DNA from: Nanohaloarchaea archaeon PL-Br10_U2g5
GTDB taxonomy: Archaea; Halobacteriota; Halobacteria; Halobacteriales; Haloferacaceae
NCBI GenBank assembly: GCA_001564205.1
Contig: LKMY01000034.1
Span: 1 to 11,663, forward strand
Direction of reading: 5' to 3'
DNA length: 11,663 nt
The translations under genes were made by a program, and so were the position numbers. Below are positions 1-6,052 of the stretch, piece by piece (the first letter of the stretch is position 1; the number at the start of each line of letters is the position of its first letter). The notes beneath the pieces are model-generated. The model had not been told where the DNA came from. It made no database searches and was given only the letters and a program-made list of their open reading frames with translations.

Positions 1-841
1 CCCAGCGGGCCGTTTCGACCGTCTTCTCCACGTGGTCCTCATCGTCGAGTGCGGCGAGCGCGGCGCGACACGCCAGCTCGTTCGCGGCGAAGGGGGTGTT
101 GACACGGGCGTACGCTCCGCCCCACGCCTCGGGAACGACACTGTATCCGATCCGGAGTCCGGCGAGCCCGTAGGCCTTCGAGAAGGTGCGGAGGACGGCC
201 ACGTCGTCGCGCTCGTCCACGAGCGGGATGGCGCTGTCGACGTCCGAAAACTCTCCGTACGCCTCGTCGACCACGACGAGCGTCTCCTCGGCGGTCGCGT
301 CCGCGACGGCTCGCACCTCGTCGAGCGGTATCGTCGAACCGGAAGGATTGTGCGGCGAGGTGAGGTAAACGATGCGTTCGCCGCCGTAGGCGGTGAGAAC
401 GGTCTCGGCGTCCTGGGTGAATCCGTCGTCGAGAGAGAGCTCGTACTCGGTGACTTCGCCGTGATGATACCGCGCAGACATGGCATAGTAGGCGAACCCG
501 GGGCTCGGGACGAGCACCTTGTCGCCAGGCTCTAAGGCGGCCCGTGAGAGGTAGTCGATCGAGCCATCGGCGCCCGGCGAGACCCACACCTGCTCCGGAG
601 TCACGTCCCACTTCTCGGCAATCTTCGCGGTGAGATCGGTATGTGAGGATTTGGGGTACGTGTTCACTCGATCGGCGTGCTCGCGGATCGCCTCGACGGC
701 CGCGGGGCTCGGACCGTGCGGGTTCTCGTTCGAGGAGAGCTTGATCAGGTCGTCGGGGTCGAACCCGCGGTCGCGGGCGACCTCTTCGACGCCCCGTCCG
801 GGCACGTACGGCGAGTGTTCGGAGAGATCCCGTGGTTGCAT
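1..841 (-). CDS. hisC: Histidinol-phosphate aminotransferase (HisC), 3' end cut off by the window
   Basis: A PLP-dependent class I/II aminotransferase that converts imidazole-acetol phosphate and glutamate to histidinol phosphate in cytoplasmic histidine synthesis. Reading from the ATG at 841, 280 codons lie in the window; the family is about 350-370 residues, so the C-terminal quarter is missing. Visible motifs in order: SSNENPHGPSP (36-46), which is characteristic of HisC; SPGADGSID (88-96) for cofactor phosphate binding; PSPGFAYY (112-119); TSPHNPSG (161-168); VVDEAYGEF (190-198) with the Asp that contacts the pyridine nitrogen; and FSKAYGLAGLRIGY (220-233) with the Schiff-base lysine at K222. 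The start is supported by a TATA-like palindrome about 27 bases upstream and by the N-terminal match to the family. It lies 50 bp downstream of the hflX stop but has its own promoter-like box. The related CobD (threonine-phosphate decarboxylase) family is an alternative, but the N-terminal motifs favour HisC. No other his gene is visible. Confidence 0.93.
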   Translation of the reverse strand, partial: MQPRDLSEHSPYVPGRGVEEVARDRGFDPDDLIKLSSNENPHGPSPAAVEAIREHADRVNTYPKSSHTDLTAKIAEKWDVTPEQVWVSPGADGSIDYLSRAALEPGDKVLVPSPGFAYYAMSARYHHGEVTEYELSLDDGFTQDAETVLTAYGGERIVYLTSPHNPSGSTIPLDEVRAVADATAEETLVVVDEAYGEFSDVDSAIPLVDERDDVAVLRTFSKAYGLAGLRIGYSVVPEAWGGAYARVNTPFAANELACRAALAALDDEDHVEKTVETARW

Positions 842-863
842 AGGGATCGATCGGGGACGGTCG

Positions 864-873
864 CTCTTAAGAG
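864..873 (-). promoter_or_regulatory. TATA-like box of hisC
   Basis: A perfect 10-bp palindrome, CTCTTAAGAG, is centred about 27 bases upstream of the hisC ATG. That is where the archaeal TATA box belongs if the transcript is leaderless. It lies in the 50-bp gap after hflX. Position and composition are visible; promoter function is inferred. Confidence 0.55.
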
Positions 874-891
874 TGGCCGAACGGGTCGCCC

Positions 892-2235
892 TCAGTTCTC
901 GGCTTCGAGCCGCCGCCGTGCCTCGGAGACGACTTCGGGACGACCGGTGAGAGCGACCCGTATCAGGTCTCCCTCGTAGGCGACTCCGTCGACGACGCCG
1001 CGGTCATACGCCCACGAGAGTGCCGTCTGCGTCTCGTGAACGTTCGCAGCCGTGACCTCGGCCGTCGCGGTCGGGAGCGATTCGGCGACGGCCCTGCCGA
1101 GCTCCGCGAGTCCGGTTCCGTCCCGTCCGCTGACCGAAACTGACGGACGGAGCCTCGCTTCGATCGAAACACCGCCGTCCGAGAGCTCCGCGGCGACCGA
1201 CTTTATCGCGGCAGCGCGCTCGGCCAGCGCCCGGGCGTCAGCGCGATCCGCCTTGTTGAGCAGTGGGATGATCGGCGCCGTTCCCTCTCCGATCAGCGTC
1301 AGTGACGCCCGGAGCTTCCGGCGGAACGCATCCGGGGTATCGCTCGCGTCGAGGACGAGCAGAAGGCAGTCCGCTGTACGGGTCGCTTCGAGCGTCGCAT
1401 GAAACGACCGCAACGCGTCTGTCTGGAGACCGTCCACGAACCCGACAGTATCAGTGAGCACGGTCTGTCGCCCGCCGAGCGTCGCCCGGCGGCTGGTCGT
1501 CGAGACCGTCTCGACGAGGCGATCGCCGACGGAAAGCGTTTCGTCGCTTGTGCCGGTTGCTTCGGTCGCATCGGCGGGGACCGTCCCGACCGCTTCTCCG
1601 TCGACGTCGTCCGCGAGTCGTCGGCAAAGCCGGGACTTCCCGGCGTTCGCGTATCCGACGAGCCCAACGAGATCGAATCCCGCCTCGCGGCGTCGGTCAC
1701 GGCGTCCGGCCCGGTCGTCGACGATTCCGGCGAGCGCGTGCTCGGTGGCGTCGATCCGCCGCTCAAGGTCGGCGACCCGCCCGTCTCCCTCGGAACGGTG
1801 GTGCAGCGTCTCGGCACTGTTCCGCGCGACGAGTTCTCGACGTCGAGGGAGTTCGTATCGCAGCCTGGCGAGCTCCAGCTGGAGCTCGGCGGCCCGCGAG
1901 TCGGCGGCGGCCGCGAAGCGCTCCAACGCGAGGCGCGGCCTGTCGATCACGACCGTCCCCGGTGGACAAATGTCGCCGAGAGAAAACGTCTGTCCCGGCG
2001 AGAGCGTTCCGTCGTAGATCACCGTCTGGGCACCGGTCTCGGCAGCGAGTCGCATCAGTTCTTCCGCCTTTCCCCGTCCGAGACCATACGTCGGATCCTC
2101 GCGTCGATGCTGGGTCACTTCGCCGATAACGGTGTAGCCGGACGCGGCTGCAAGCTCTCGTATCTCCGTCGTATCTGGCTGTGAATCATCGTCGCGAGCC
2201 GCGATGAGAGCACGATCGGCACGGTCGGGGGGCAT
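892..2235 (-). CDS. hflX: Divergent HflX-family GTPase
   Basis: A TRAFAC-class GTPase of the HflX family, whose members bind the large ribosomal subunit and can split stalled or stress-inactivated ribosomes. The 447-residue protein has an N-terminal HflX domain with the GEVTQHRREDPTYGLGRGK stretch (about 38-56), a helical hairpin with a typical RYELPRRRELVAR segment, and a G domain with G1 GYANAGKS (194-201), the HflX-specific G3 DTVGF (262-266), G4 NKAD (327-330) and a G5-like SVSGRDGTG. It appears to lack the usual glycine-rich GPGETQLE linker loop before the G domain; a shorter SEGDGR stretch takes its place. The segment between G1 and the G2-like ETVSTTSRRATL is long and acidic. Both features suggest a divergent paralogue. 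I chose the ATG at 2235 because family homology begins there and a TATA-like stretch lies about 29 bases upstream. An in-frame ATG at 2265 would add MYRAATLTAD but has no comparable box. Confidence 0.85.
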   Translation of the reverse strand: MPPDRADRALIAARDDDSQPDTTEIRELAAASGYTVIGEVTQHRREDPTYGLGRGKAEELMRLAAETGAQTVIYDGTLSPGQTFSLGDICPPGTVVIDRPRLALERFAAAADSRAAELQLELARLRYELPRRRELVARNSAETLHHRSEGDGRVADLERRIDATEHALAGIVDDRAGRRDRRREAGFDLVGLVGYANAGKSRLCRRLADDVDGEAVGTVPADATEATGTSDETLSVGDRLVETVSTTSRRATLGGRQTVLTDTVGFVDGLQTDALRSFHATLEATRTADCLLLVLDASDTPDAFRRKLRASLTLIGEGTAPIIPLLNKADRADARALAERAAAIKSVAAELSDGGVSIEARLRPSVSVSGRDGTGLAELGRAVAESLPTATAEVTAANVHETQTALSWAYDRGVVDGVAYEGDLIRVALTGRPEVVSEARRRLEAEN

Positions 2236-2260
2236 GTCAGCGGTGAGCGTAGCGGCGCGA

Positions 2261-2267
2261 TACATAA
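2261..2267 (-). promoter_or_regulatory. TATA-like box of hflX (supports the 2235 start)
   Basis: On the minus strand this reads TTATGTA, centred about 29 bases upstream of the ATG at 2235. It overlaps the alternative upstream ATG (2263-2265), so the two interpretations are mutually exclusive. The assignment rests on position and is not proven. Confidence 0.4.
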
Positions 2268-2311
2268 GCGTTCACCGGAAACACGGTGTGGCAGCGCGTT
2301 TCGGACGGTGA

Positions 2312-2337
2312 GTCGCGATATCGACGCGAATCGCGAC
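2312..2337 (-). terminator. Hairpin in the FAH-hflX gap, possible 3'-end signal
   Basis: A perfect 8-bp inverted repeat, GTCGCGAT (2312-2319) and ATCGCGAC (2330-2337), with a 10-base loop, lies 41-66 bases after the stop of the FAH-family gene and upstream of hflX. It lacks the T-run typical of archaeal termination, so it could equally be a 3'-UTR structure, an operator, or chance in GC-rich DNA. Confidence 0.25.
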
Positions 2338-2377
2338 GTCAGCGGCGACCCACTGCGTCGCGTCCCTTCGGTACCGG

Positions 2378-3121
2378 TCAGGGAACGCGCACGTCGTGTT
2401 CGAGGGTGCCGACGCCTTCTATCTCAACCTCGACCGCGTCGCCGTCGGCGAGCGCGCCGACGCCCTCTGGAGTGCCGGTCGCGACCACGTCGCCCGCCTC
2501 CAGCGTGAGGTAGGTGGTGATCTCTTCGATGAGCGTCGGCACGTCGAACATGAGGAACGACCGATCGCTCGACTGTTTCGTCTCGCCGTTCACACGGAGT
2601 TCGACGCTCGCGTCCGCGGGGACCTCGTCAGGGGTCGCGAGGACCGGACCGAGCGGAGCGGCGTTGTCGAACGCCTTTCCGCGTACCCAGTTCTGCTCGC
2701 GGTTCTGGTCGTCGCGGTTCGAGATATCGTTCATGCAGGTGAAGCCGGCGACGACGTCCATCGCATCGTCGGCGTCGACGTGCTTGCACTGTTCGCCGAT
2801 CACGACGGCCATCTCCGCCTCCCAGTCGATCCGGTCTTTTCCCTCGGGGAGCGTGACCGTGTCGCCGTGGCTCGCCAGCGCGTTCGGCGGTTTTAAAAAG
2901 AGCAGCGGTCGATCCGGAACTTCGTTACCGAGTTCGGCGGCGTGATCGGCGTAGTTGCGTCCGATACACACGATCTTCGACGGCTCAACGGGCGGCAGCA
3001 CGTCGATATCGTCGTCGTCGAGCGCGTACTCCTGGCCGCCGAAAGCGACGGTGTCGGTTTCGGGATCGTACGTCCCGTCGCGGATCGATCCGGCCGGATC
3101 ACGGAATCGTGCGTGATGCAT
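2378..3121 (-). CDS. Fumarylacetoacetate hydrolase (FAH) family enzyme
   Basis: A 247-residue soluble enzyme of the FAH fold, a metal-dependent family that cleaves, decarboxylates or isomerises acylpyruvates, 2-hydroxyhepta-2,4-dienedioate or oxaloacetate. The hallmarks are present: the IVCIGRNYADHAAELG entry motif (50-65), LFLKPPNAL (74-82), the metal ligands E101 and E103 in DWEAEMAVVIG with D132 in NDISNRD, GKAFDNAAPLGP (148-159) with the active-site lysine, and GTPEGVG (216-222). Length fits the short single-domain members. I chose the ATG at 3121 over the longer open frame to 3238: the extra 39 residues do not look like the family, and a strong TATA-like box sits about 25 bases upstream of 3121. 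It stands alone, without other aromatic-degradation genes, so the exact substrate is unknown. Family assignment is secure; names such as acylpyruvase or 2-hydroxyhepta-2,4-diene-1,7-dioate isomerase would be guesses. Confidence 0.9.
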   Translation of the reverse strand: MHHARFRDPAGSIRDGTYDPETDTVAFGGQEYALDDDDIDVLPPVEPSKIVCIGRNYADHAAELGNEVPDRPLLFLKPPNALASHGDTVTLPEGKDRIDWEAEMAVVIGEQCKHVDADDAMDVVAGFTCMNDISNRDDQNREQNWVRGKAFDNAAPLGPVLATPDEVPADASVELRVNGETKQSSDRSFLMFDVPTLIEEITTYLTLEAGDVVATGTPEGVGALADGDAVEVEIEGVGTLEHDVRVP

Positions 3122-3142
3122 ATCCGAATGATCGAGACGACT

Positions 3143-3150
3143 CTTAAAAA
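3143..3150 (-). promoter_or_regulatory. TATA-like box of the FAH-family gene
   Basis: The minus strand reads TTTTTAAG, centred about 25 bases upstream of the ATG at 3121 and preceded by CC as in a BRE-like context. It fits a leaderless transcript and argues against the longer reading frame, which would contain it. Confidence 0.6.
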
Positions 3151-3242
3151 GGGTTGCCGGACCGCACCGGGGATGTTGTGTCACCGACGAATCGATACGG
3201 CGAAGATTCAGTGGCGATAGGATAAACGCCCGCCTCAACGAC

Positions 3243-4526
3243 TCACCACGCCGTCAGCGCCGATCGCCCGTGATCCCGAACGAGGATCCCGAGGAACGCG
3301 AGCACACCGGTGATCGCGAACGCGCCGCCGACGTAAAACACCGAGGCCATGCTCACCTCGACCATCAGCCATCCCGCGATGAGCGGCCCAGCGACGGACC
3401 CCGGCCGCCACACGAGCTCCCGAATGCCGAAGCTCGAGGCGACCCCACCGTCGTCGGTACCCTCGTCCGCAAACAGCGCCATGCTGGCTGGTTCACGGAA
3501 GGAGTCTGCGATGCCCAACAGTCCCGACAACGCGACTAACGGCAGGTACGCCGCCGGCAACGCGCCGAGGACGGGGACCGTCACATCGGCGCCGAGGAGC
3601 CCGCCGATCGCGGGTGCAAACGGAATTGCGACCGCGATCAGGCCGTACGCGCCGCCGCCGGCGAAAACGAACAGCGAACGCCCGTAGCCGTCCGAGAGCC
3701 GCCCGGTAAATAGCTGGCCGACCATGTTCGTCGCCTTCTCGGCGGTGACCGTGATCGCGACGGCGGTCGCGCCGACCGCGAGCCCCCCGGCCATCATCGA
3801 CGTGCCGGCGTAGATCGGGATCCACGTTCGAACCATCGTCACGGCGAACGCGTACTGGACGCGAAACGTCGAAATGGTGAGGATCTTCCGGTTGACCGCG
3901 AGGTCGCTGAACGGGAACCCCTCGACGCGAGTCGGGTCCGAATCAAGGAGGCTCCACGTGACGACCCACGCGAGGATCATCAACACCGTGATGATCGAGA
4001 ACACCGGACCGAATCCCACGGCGTCGTAGATAACGCCCGCCCCGAGCGAGCCGACGATCGAGGCCGCGAAGGAGGCCGCGTTCGCCTTTCCGATCTTGTC
4101 TGCACGGGTGCCGACGTCGGCGATCTGACCGACGAGCGAGAGGGTCATCAGCCCTGCACCGGTGACGACGACCCCCTGAAGCGCCCGGACGAGAATGAAG
4201 GAGCCGGACGAGTCGACGAGCGGGAACAGCGCGTAGACGCCCGCGCCGACGCCGAGAACACCGAGCAACACGAGCCGCTTGTCGAAGCGGTCCCCGGCCC
4301 AGGCGAGCGGGATCACTGCTGCCGTCTGCGCGAGCGTGAACCCGGTGGTGTACATTCCGATGACGAACCCGGCGGAGATCGTGACGCCGAGCACGGTCGT
4401 CGCCTGCGGGTCCAGCGTGTTGATGTAGGTCGGTAGCAGCGTCAACAGCGTGATGAAGCCGAACCCCTCCGCGAAGCGGGTGAGATAGAGGGCCCAAAAC
4501 TGGGTGCGTCGGTCGGCGTTGCTCAC
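3243..4526 (-). CDS. Major facilitator superfamily (MFS) transporter
   Basis: A 427-residue integral membrane protein with about 12 hydrophobic segments in two halves joined by a more polar central stretch (around 193-215, DSDPTRVEGFPFSDLAVNRK). The first half carries the loop 2-3 signature GDRFDKR (78-84), and the second half carries the matching GRLSDGYGR (275-283). Both are the gating motif A of MFS carriers. A DSFREPASMALFADEG segment near helix 10 is also visible. MFS proteins are proton- or sodium-coupled symporters or antiporters; the substrate is not evident, and efflux of a small organic compound is one possibility. The start is GTG, supported by a good TATA-like box 24 bases upstream. 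The gene sits 121 bp upstream of the FAH-family gene on the same strand, but each has its own promoter-like box, so a functional link is only conjecture. Confidence 0.9.
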   Translation of the reverse strand: MSNADRRTQFWALYLTRFAEGFGFITLLTLLPTYINTLDPQATTVLGVTISAGFVIGMYTTGFTLAQTAAVIPLAWAGDRFDKRLVLLGVLGVGAGVYALFPLVDSSGSFILVRALQGVVVTGAGLMTLSLVGQIADVGTRADKIGKANAASFAASIVGSLGAGVIYDAVGFGPVFSIITVLMILAWVVTWSLLDSDPTRVEGFPFSDLAVNRKILTISTFRVQYAFAVTMVRTWIPIYAGTSMMAGGLAVGATAVAITVTAEKATNMVGQLFTGRLSDGYGRSLFVFAGGGAYGLIAVAIPFAPAIGGLLGADVTVPVLGALPAAYLPLVALSGLLGIADSFREPASMALFADEGTDDGGVASSFGIRELVWRPGSVAGPLIAGWLMVEVSMASVFYVGGAFAITGVLAFLGILVRDHGRSALTAW

Positions 4527-4546
4527 ACCCGATCGGTGCGGAGAGG

Positions 4547-4553
4547 TTTAAAA
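4547..4553 (-). promoter_or_regulatory. TATA-like box of the MFS gene
   Basis: The minus strand reads TTTTAAA, centred about 24 bases upstream of the GTG start at 4526. The box is nearly symmetric, so it could also serve plus-strand transcription toward the small ORF at 4613, though nothing proves that. Confidence 0.6.
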
Positions 4554-4612
4554 GTGGTTACGATTCGAAGCCCCGAGCGGCCTACCGCCGAAACAGTTCG
4601 TCGCACCGTCAC

Positions 4613-4813
4613 GTGGAGCGAGACATAGAAGAGCCCGCCCGTGATCGACGGTTCTGCTCGCAGTGGGACCTGTCCGTGTCGCGCGTCGGGAAAGAGTGCC
4701 CACAATGCGAGGCGAAAACGGTCCGTGAGCCGCGAGTCGGAGTCGCCGCGACGGCCGCTGCGGTCTACAAGCTCTCCGCGAACTTGTCGCGGCGATACAG
4801 GTCGATCTCCTGA
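4613..4813 (+). CDS. Possible small zinc-ribbon-like protein or its remnant
   Basis: A 66-codon GTG-started frame in the 238-bp gap between the MFS and SDR genes; its last 49 bases overlap the 3' end of the convergent SDR gene. I do not recognise a family. The reason to list it is a knuckle pair: C15-S-Q-W18 and C29-P-Q-C32, exactly the CxxC-x10-CxxC spacing of a zinc ribbon except that Trp (TGG) stands where the second cysteine is expected, a single base away from TGC or TGT. Third codon positions are mostly G/C, as in neighbouring genes. It is followed by RVGVAATAAAVYKLSANL, a weakly hydrophobic stretch. No TATA-like box sits about 27 bases upstream, but the symmetric box at 4547-4553 could drive it with a short leader. 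It may be a real small protein with three ligands, a decayed zinc-finger gene, or a chance frame. Confidence 0.3.
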   Translation: MERDIEEPARDRRFCSQWDLSVSRVGKECPQCEAKTVREPRVGVAATAAAVYKLSANLSRRYRSIS

Positions 4814-5502
4814 GCGGAGGAGCCCTCACGCGTCGCTGCGAAGGCGATCGCCTCCGCCACCTCGGCCGGCTCCGTCACCGTTCCCGGCTCGAATCGCTCT
4901 TCGAACGGCTTTCCGTCCTCGCTGCCGAACTCCGTACGGACTTCGGAGGGGTTGACGACTGAGACGGCGACGCCCTCGTCACCGACCTGCGCCGCGACGC
5001 TGTGAGCGAAGCCACGAGTCCACCACTTGGTCGCGGCGTACACCGGGTTGAACGACCGCGGGAACTGCCCCGCGAAGCTGCCGACGACGACGAGGGTTCC
5101 CTCGCTCTCTTTGAGGTGGGGGATCGCCTCGCGGGTGAGGAAGAACGTGCCGTCGACGTTCGTCTCCTGCATGGCGAAGTACTCCTCGTCGGTCATCGTC
5201 TCCACGTCGCTTCCGCGGCCGACGCCGGCGTTGGCGACAACGATGTCGAGCCCGCCGAATCGATCGGTGACAGCTTCGACGGCCGCCTCCGACGTCGCCC
5301 GCTCCCGAACGTCGCCATCGACGACGATCGCGTTGGCGTCGTAGTCCGCTTCGAGTTCACCCGCGATCGATTCGAGAGCGTTCCGCCGTCGAGCCACCAG
5401 GGCGACGTTCGCGCCCCGTTCGGCCAGTGCGTGGGCAGTCGCTTCCCCGATACCCGAACTCGCGCCCGTTACCAACGCTGTCGCATCGTCGAGAGTCGCC
5501 AT
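4765..5502 (-). CDS. Short-chain dehydrogenase/reductase (SDR), classical type
   Basis: A 245-residue cytoplasmic NAD(P)(H)-dependent oxidoreductase with a complete classical SDR signature. It has the nucleotide-binding TGASSGIG (12-19); an ARRR after the second strand (37-40), which favours NADP(H); D64 contacting adenine; NAG (91-93); the structural/catalytic N115; and the catalytic S142, Y155 and K159 (YAATK). The hydrophobic substrate-side stretch FNPVYAATKWWTRGFAHS (151-168) and VVNPSEVRTEF (182-192) follow the family pattern. Length is typical. The start is fixed by the ATG at 5502, which begins immediately before the first strand and has a TATA-like box about 27 bases upstream. It is the only coding gene between the MFS gene and the tRNA. 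The substrate is unknown: the family acts on ketones, sugars and acyl chains, and no neighbouring pathway helps to choose. Confidence 0.92.
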   Translation of the reverse strand: MATLDDATALVTGASSGIGEATAHALAERGANVALVARRRNALESIAGELEADYDANAIVVDGDVRERATSEAAVEAVTDRFGGLDIVVANAGVGRGSDVETMTDEEYFAMQETNVDGTFFLTREAIPHLKESEGTLVVVGSFAGQFPRSFNPVYAATKWWTRGFAHSVAAQVGDEGVAVSVVNPSEVRTEFGSEDGKPFEERFEPGTVTEPAEVAEAIAFAATREGSSAQEIDLYRRDKFAESL

Positions 5503-5525
5503 GGCGAGTTGTTATCGACGACGCA

Positions 5526-5532
5526 GATAAAG
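5526..5532 (-). promoter_or_regulatory. TATA-like box of the SDR gene
   Basis: The minus strand reads CTTTATC, centred 27 bases upstream of the ATG at 5502, consistent with a leaderless haloarchaeal transcript. Confidence 0.55.
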
Positions 5533-5694
5533 GATCACGTCGGAAACAGGGACCGTTGATCGACCGGTTTCGCTCGATGAACGCGGCGGCCCGGGCACGA
5601 CTGTACACAACGCCCGGAACTGCTCGCGACTTCGTCGCTCGCCACCGTGGCGTGAACGAAGTGAGCGCAACGCGTCACTCGGCAGTTCGTTGCA

Positions 5695-5715
5695 CGGGCC
5701 GGGCGCGATTTGAAC
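5695..5715. repeat. Duplicate of the tRNA-Lys 3' end (att-like direct repeat)
   Basis: These 21 bases are identical to 5811-5831, the last 21 bases of the tRNA-Lys gene (discriminator, 3' acceptor strand, 3' T-stem and part of the T-loop). The copy is in the same orientation and 116 bp further downstream with respect to tRNA transcription. Beyond base 21 the two flanks diverge at once. Such a copy without the rest of a tRNA is what tyrosine recombinases leave when an element integrates into a tRNA 3' end. The repeat is seen directly; the integration history is inference. Confidence 0.75.
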
Positions 5716-5765
5716 TACGCCCAGAAATGCTCGCTACGCTGCGCCTTTCTGGTCCAATTCAAATC
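5707..5765. repeat. Nested inverted repeat next to tRNA-Lys
   Basis: An outer 8-bp pair, GATTTGAA (5707-5714) with TTCAAATC (5758-5765), encloses an inner 7-bp pair, CCAGAAA (5721-5727) with TTTCTGG (5746-5752). The internal gaps are 6 and 5 bases, and the centre is rich in GCG/CGC. The left outer arm belongs to the duplicated tRNA 3' end. The fold could act as a recombinase arm site, a transcription-end structure for the tRNA, or a remnant of a small element. Confidence 0.5.
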
Positions 5766-5810
5766 TCTCGATAACCGCTTTGCTCCTCGCGTAATTGCTC
5801 GGAACAAAAG

Positions 5811-5884
5811 CGGGCCGGGCGCGATTTGAACACGCGACCGACGGATTAAGAGTCCGTCGCTCTCCCTAACTGAGCTACCGGCCC
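5811..5884 (-). tRNA. tRNA-Lys (anticodon CUU)
   Basis: The minus strand folds into a full 74-base cloverleaf: acceptor GGGCCGG/CCGGCCC with G as discriminator, D-arm GCTC/GAGC with the loop AGTTAGGGA, anticodon stem ACGGA/TCCGT with the loop CTCTTAA (anticodon CTT, reading AAG lysine codons), a five-base variable loop, and a T-arm GCGTG/CGCGC (one G-T pair) with the loop TTCAAAT. There is no intron and CCA is not encoded. A T-rich run, CTTTTG, follows the 3' end and may help termination. Its last 21 bases recur at 5695-5715. Confidence 0.97.
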
Positions 5885-5907
5885 TCATCAGTTCGTACCG
5901 CTGTCCT

Positions 5908-5915
5908 GTTAAAAG
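5908..5915 (-). promoter_or_regulatory. TATA-like box of tRNA-Lys
   Basis: The minus strand reads CTTTTAAC, centred about 27 bases upstream of the first tRNA base at 5884, as expected for an archaeal tRNA promoter. Confidence 0.55.
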
Positions 5916-5923
5916 ACCTTTTC

Positions 5924-5949
5924 ATTCGACGGCGCAGCCGCGATCGAAT
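5924..5949. repeat. Hairpin between the divergent tRNA and TRAP promoters
   Basis: ATTCGA (5924-5929) and CGGC (5930-5933) pair with GCCG (5937-5940) and TCGAAT (5944-5949) across a three-base loop, with a CGA bulge on the right side. It lies between the two divergent promoters and could be an operator or a spacer structure. Function is unknown. Confidence 0.35.
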
Positions 5950-5986
5950 CACGTTGACAATCGGCGACAAGCGAAACGATTCCGCT

Positions 5987-6011
5987 CTCGATCGACAGAT
6001 CTGATCTCGAG
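5987..6011. promoter_or_regulatory. Imperfect palindrome upstream of the TRAP operon, candidate operator
   Basis: A perfect 8-bp core, CAGATCTG (5996-6003), is flanked by the outer arms CTCGA (5987-5991) and TCGAG (6007-6011), offset by one base. It ends just before the TATA-like box of the solute-binding protein gene, the usual place for an archaeal activator or repressor dimer site. The symmetry is visible; binding is inferred. Confidence 0.4.
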
Positions 6012-6017
6012 TGGGAA

Positions 6018-6027
6018 ACCATTATCA
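6018..6027 (+). promoter_or_regulatory. TATA-like box of the TAXI-TRAP operon
   Basis: ACCATTATCA, with its AT-rich core centred about 28-30 bases upstream of the ATG at 6053. It supports that start over an in-frame GTG at 6011, which would place the Tat signal internally. Confidence 0.45.
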
Positions 6028-6052
6028 ACTCTCGTGGTGTAATACGTGTCGT

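Larger units (their letters stand above)
5503..5810. other. Gene-free stretch between the SDR gene and tRNA-Lys
   Basis: No credible protein gene is seen in these 308 bases. The right part (5503-5535) holds the SDR promoter. The middle (about 5580-5694) contains several short inverted repeats of the kind common between haloarchaeal genes, for example AGTGAGCG...CGCGTCACT around 5661-5679. The left flank of the tRNA (5695-5810) holds a duplicated tRNA 3' end and a nested inverted repeat, listed separately. No integrase, transposase or other mobile-element gene lies here. Confidence 0.6.

Noticed and set aside
1399..2184. Plus-strand 261-codon open frame opposite hflX
   Set aside because: The opposite strand encodes the HflX G motifs. 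This frame is Arg/Pro/Gly-rich without any motif, a codon-bias shadow.
3122..3238. N-terminal extension of the FAH-family protein
   Set aside because: The extension contains the TATA-like box for the 3121 start and does not resemble the family's N-terminus.
5641..5690. Short GC-rich inverted repeats around the GAACGAAGTGAGCG stretch as a regulatory element
   Set aside because: Motifs of this kind are widespread between haloarchaeal genes, and the pairs here are short and bulged. No gene start is positioned to use them.
5695..5769. A second tRNA gene next to tRNA-Lys
   Set aside because: Only the 3' acceptor strand, 3' T-stem and part of the T-loop are present. There is no matching 5' acceptor strand, D-arm or anticodon arm, so it is a fragment.
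6011..6052. GTG start at 6011 for the TAXI binding protein
   Set aside because: It would put 14 residues before the Tat signal sequence, and the TATA-like region would lie inside the coding sequence.
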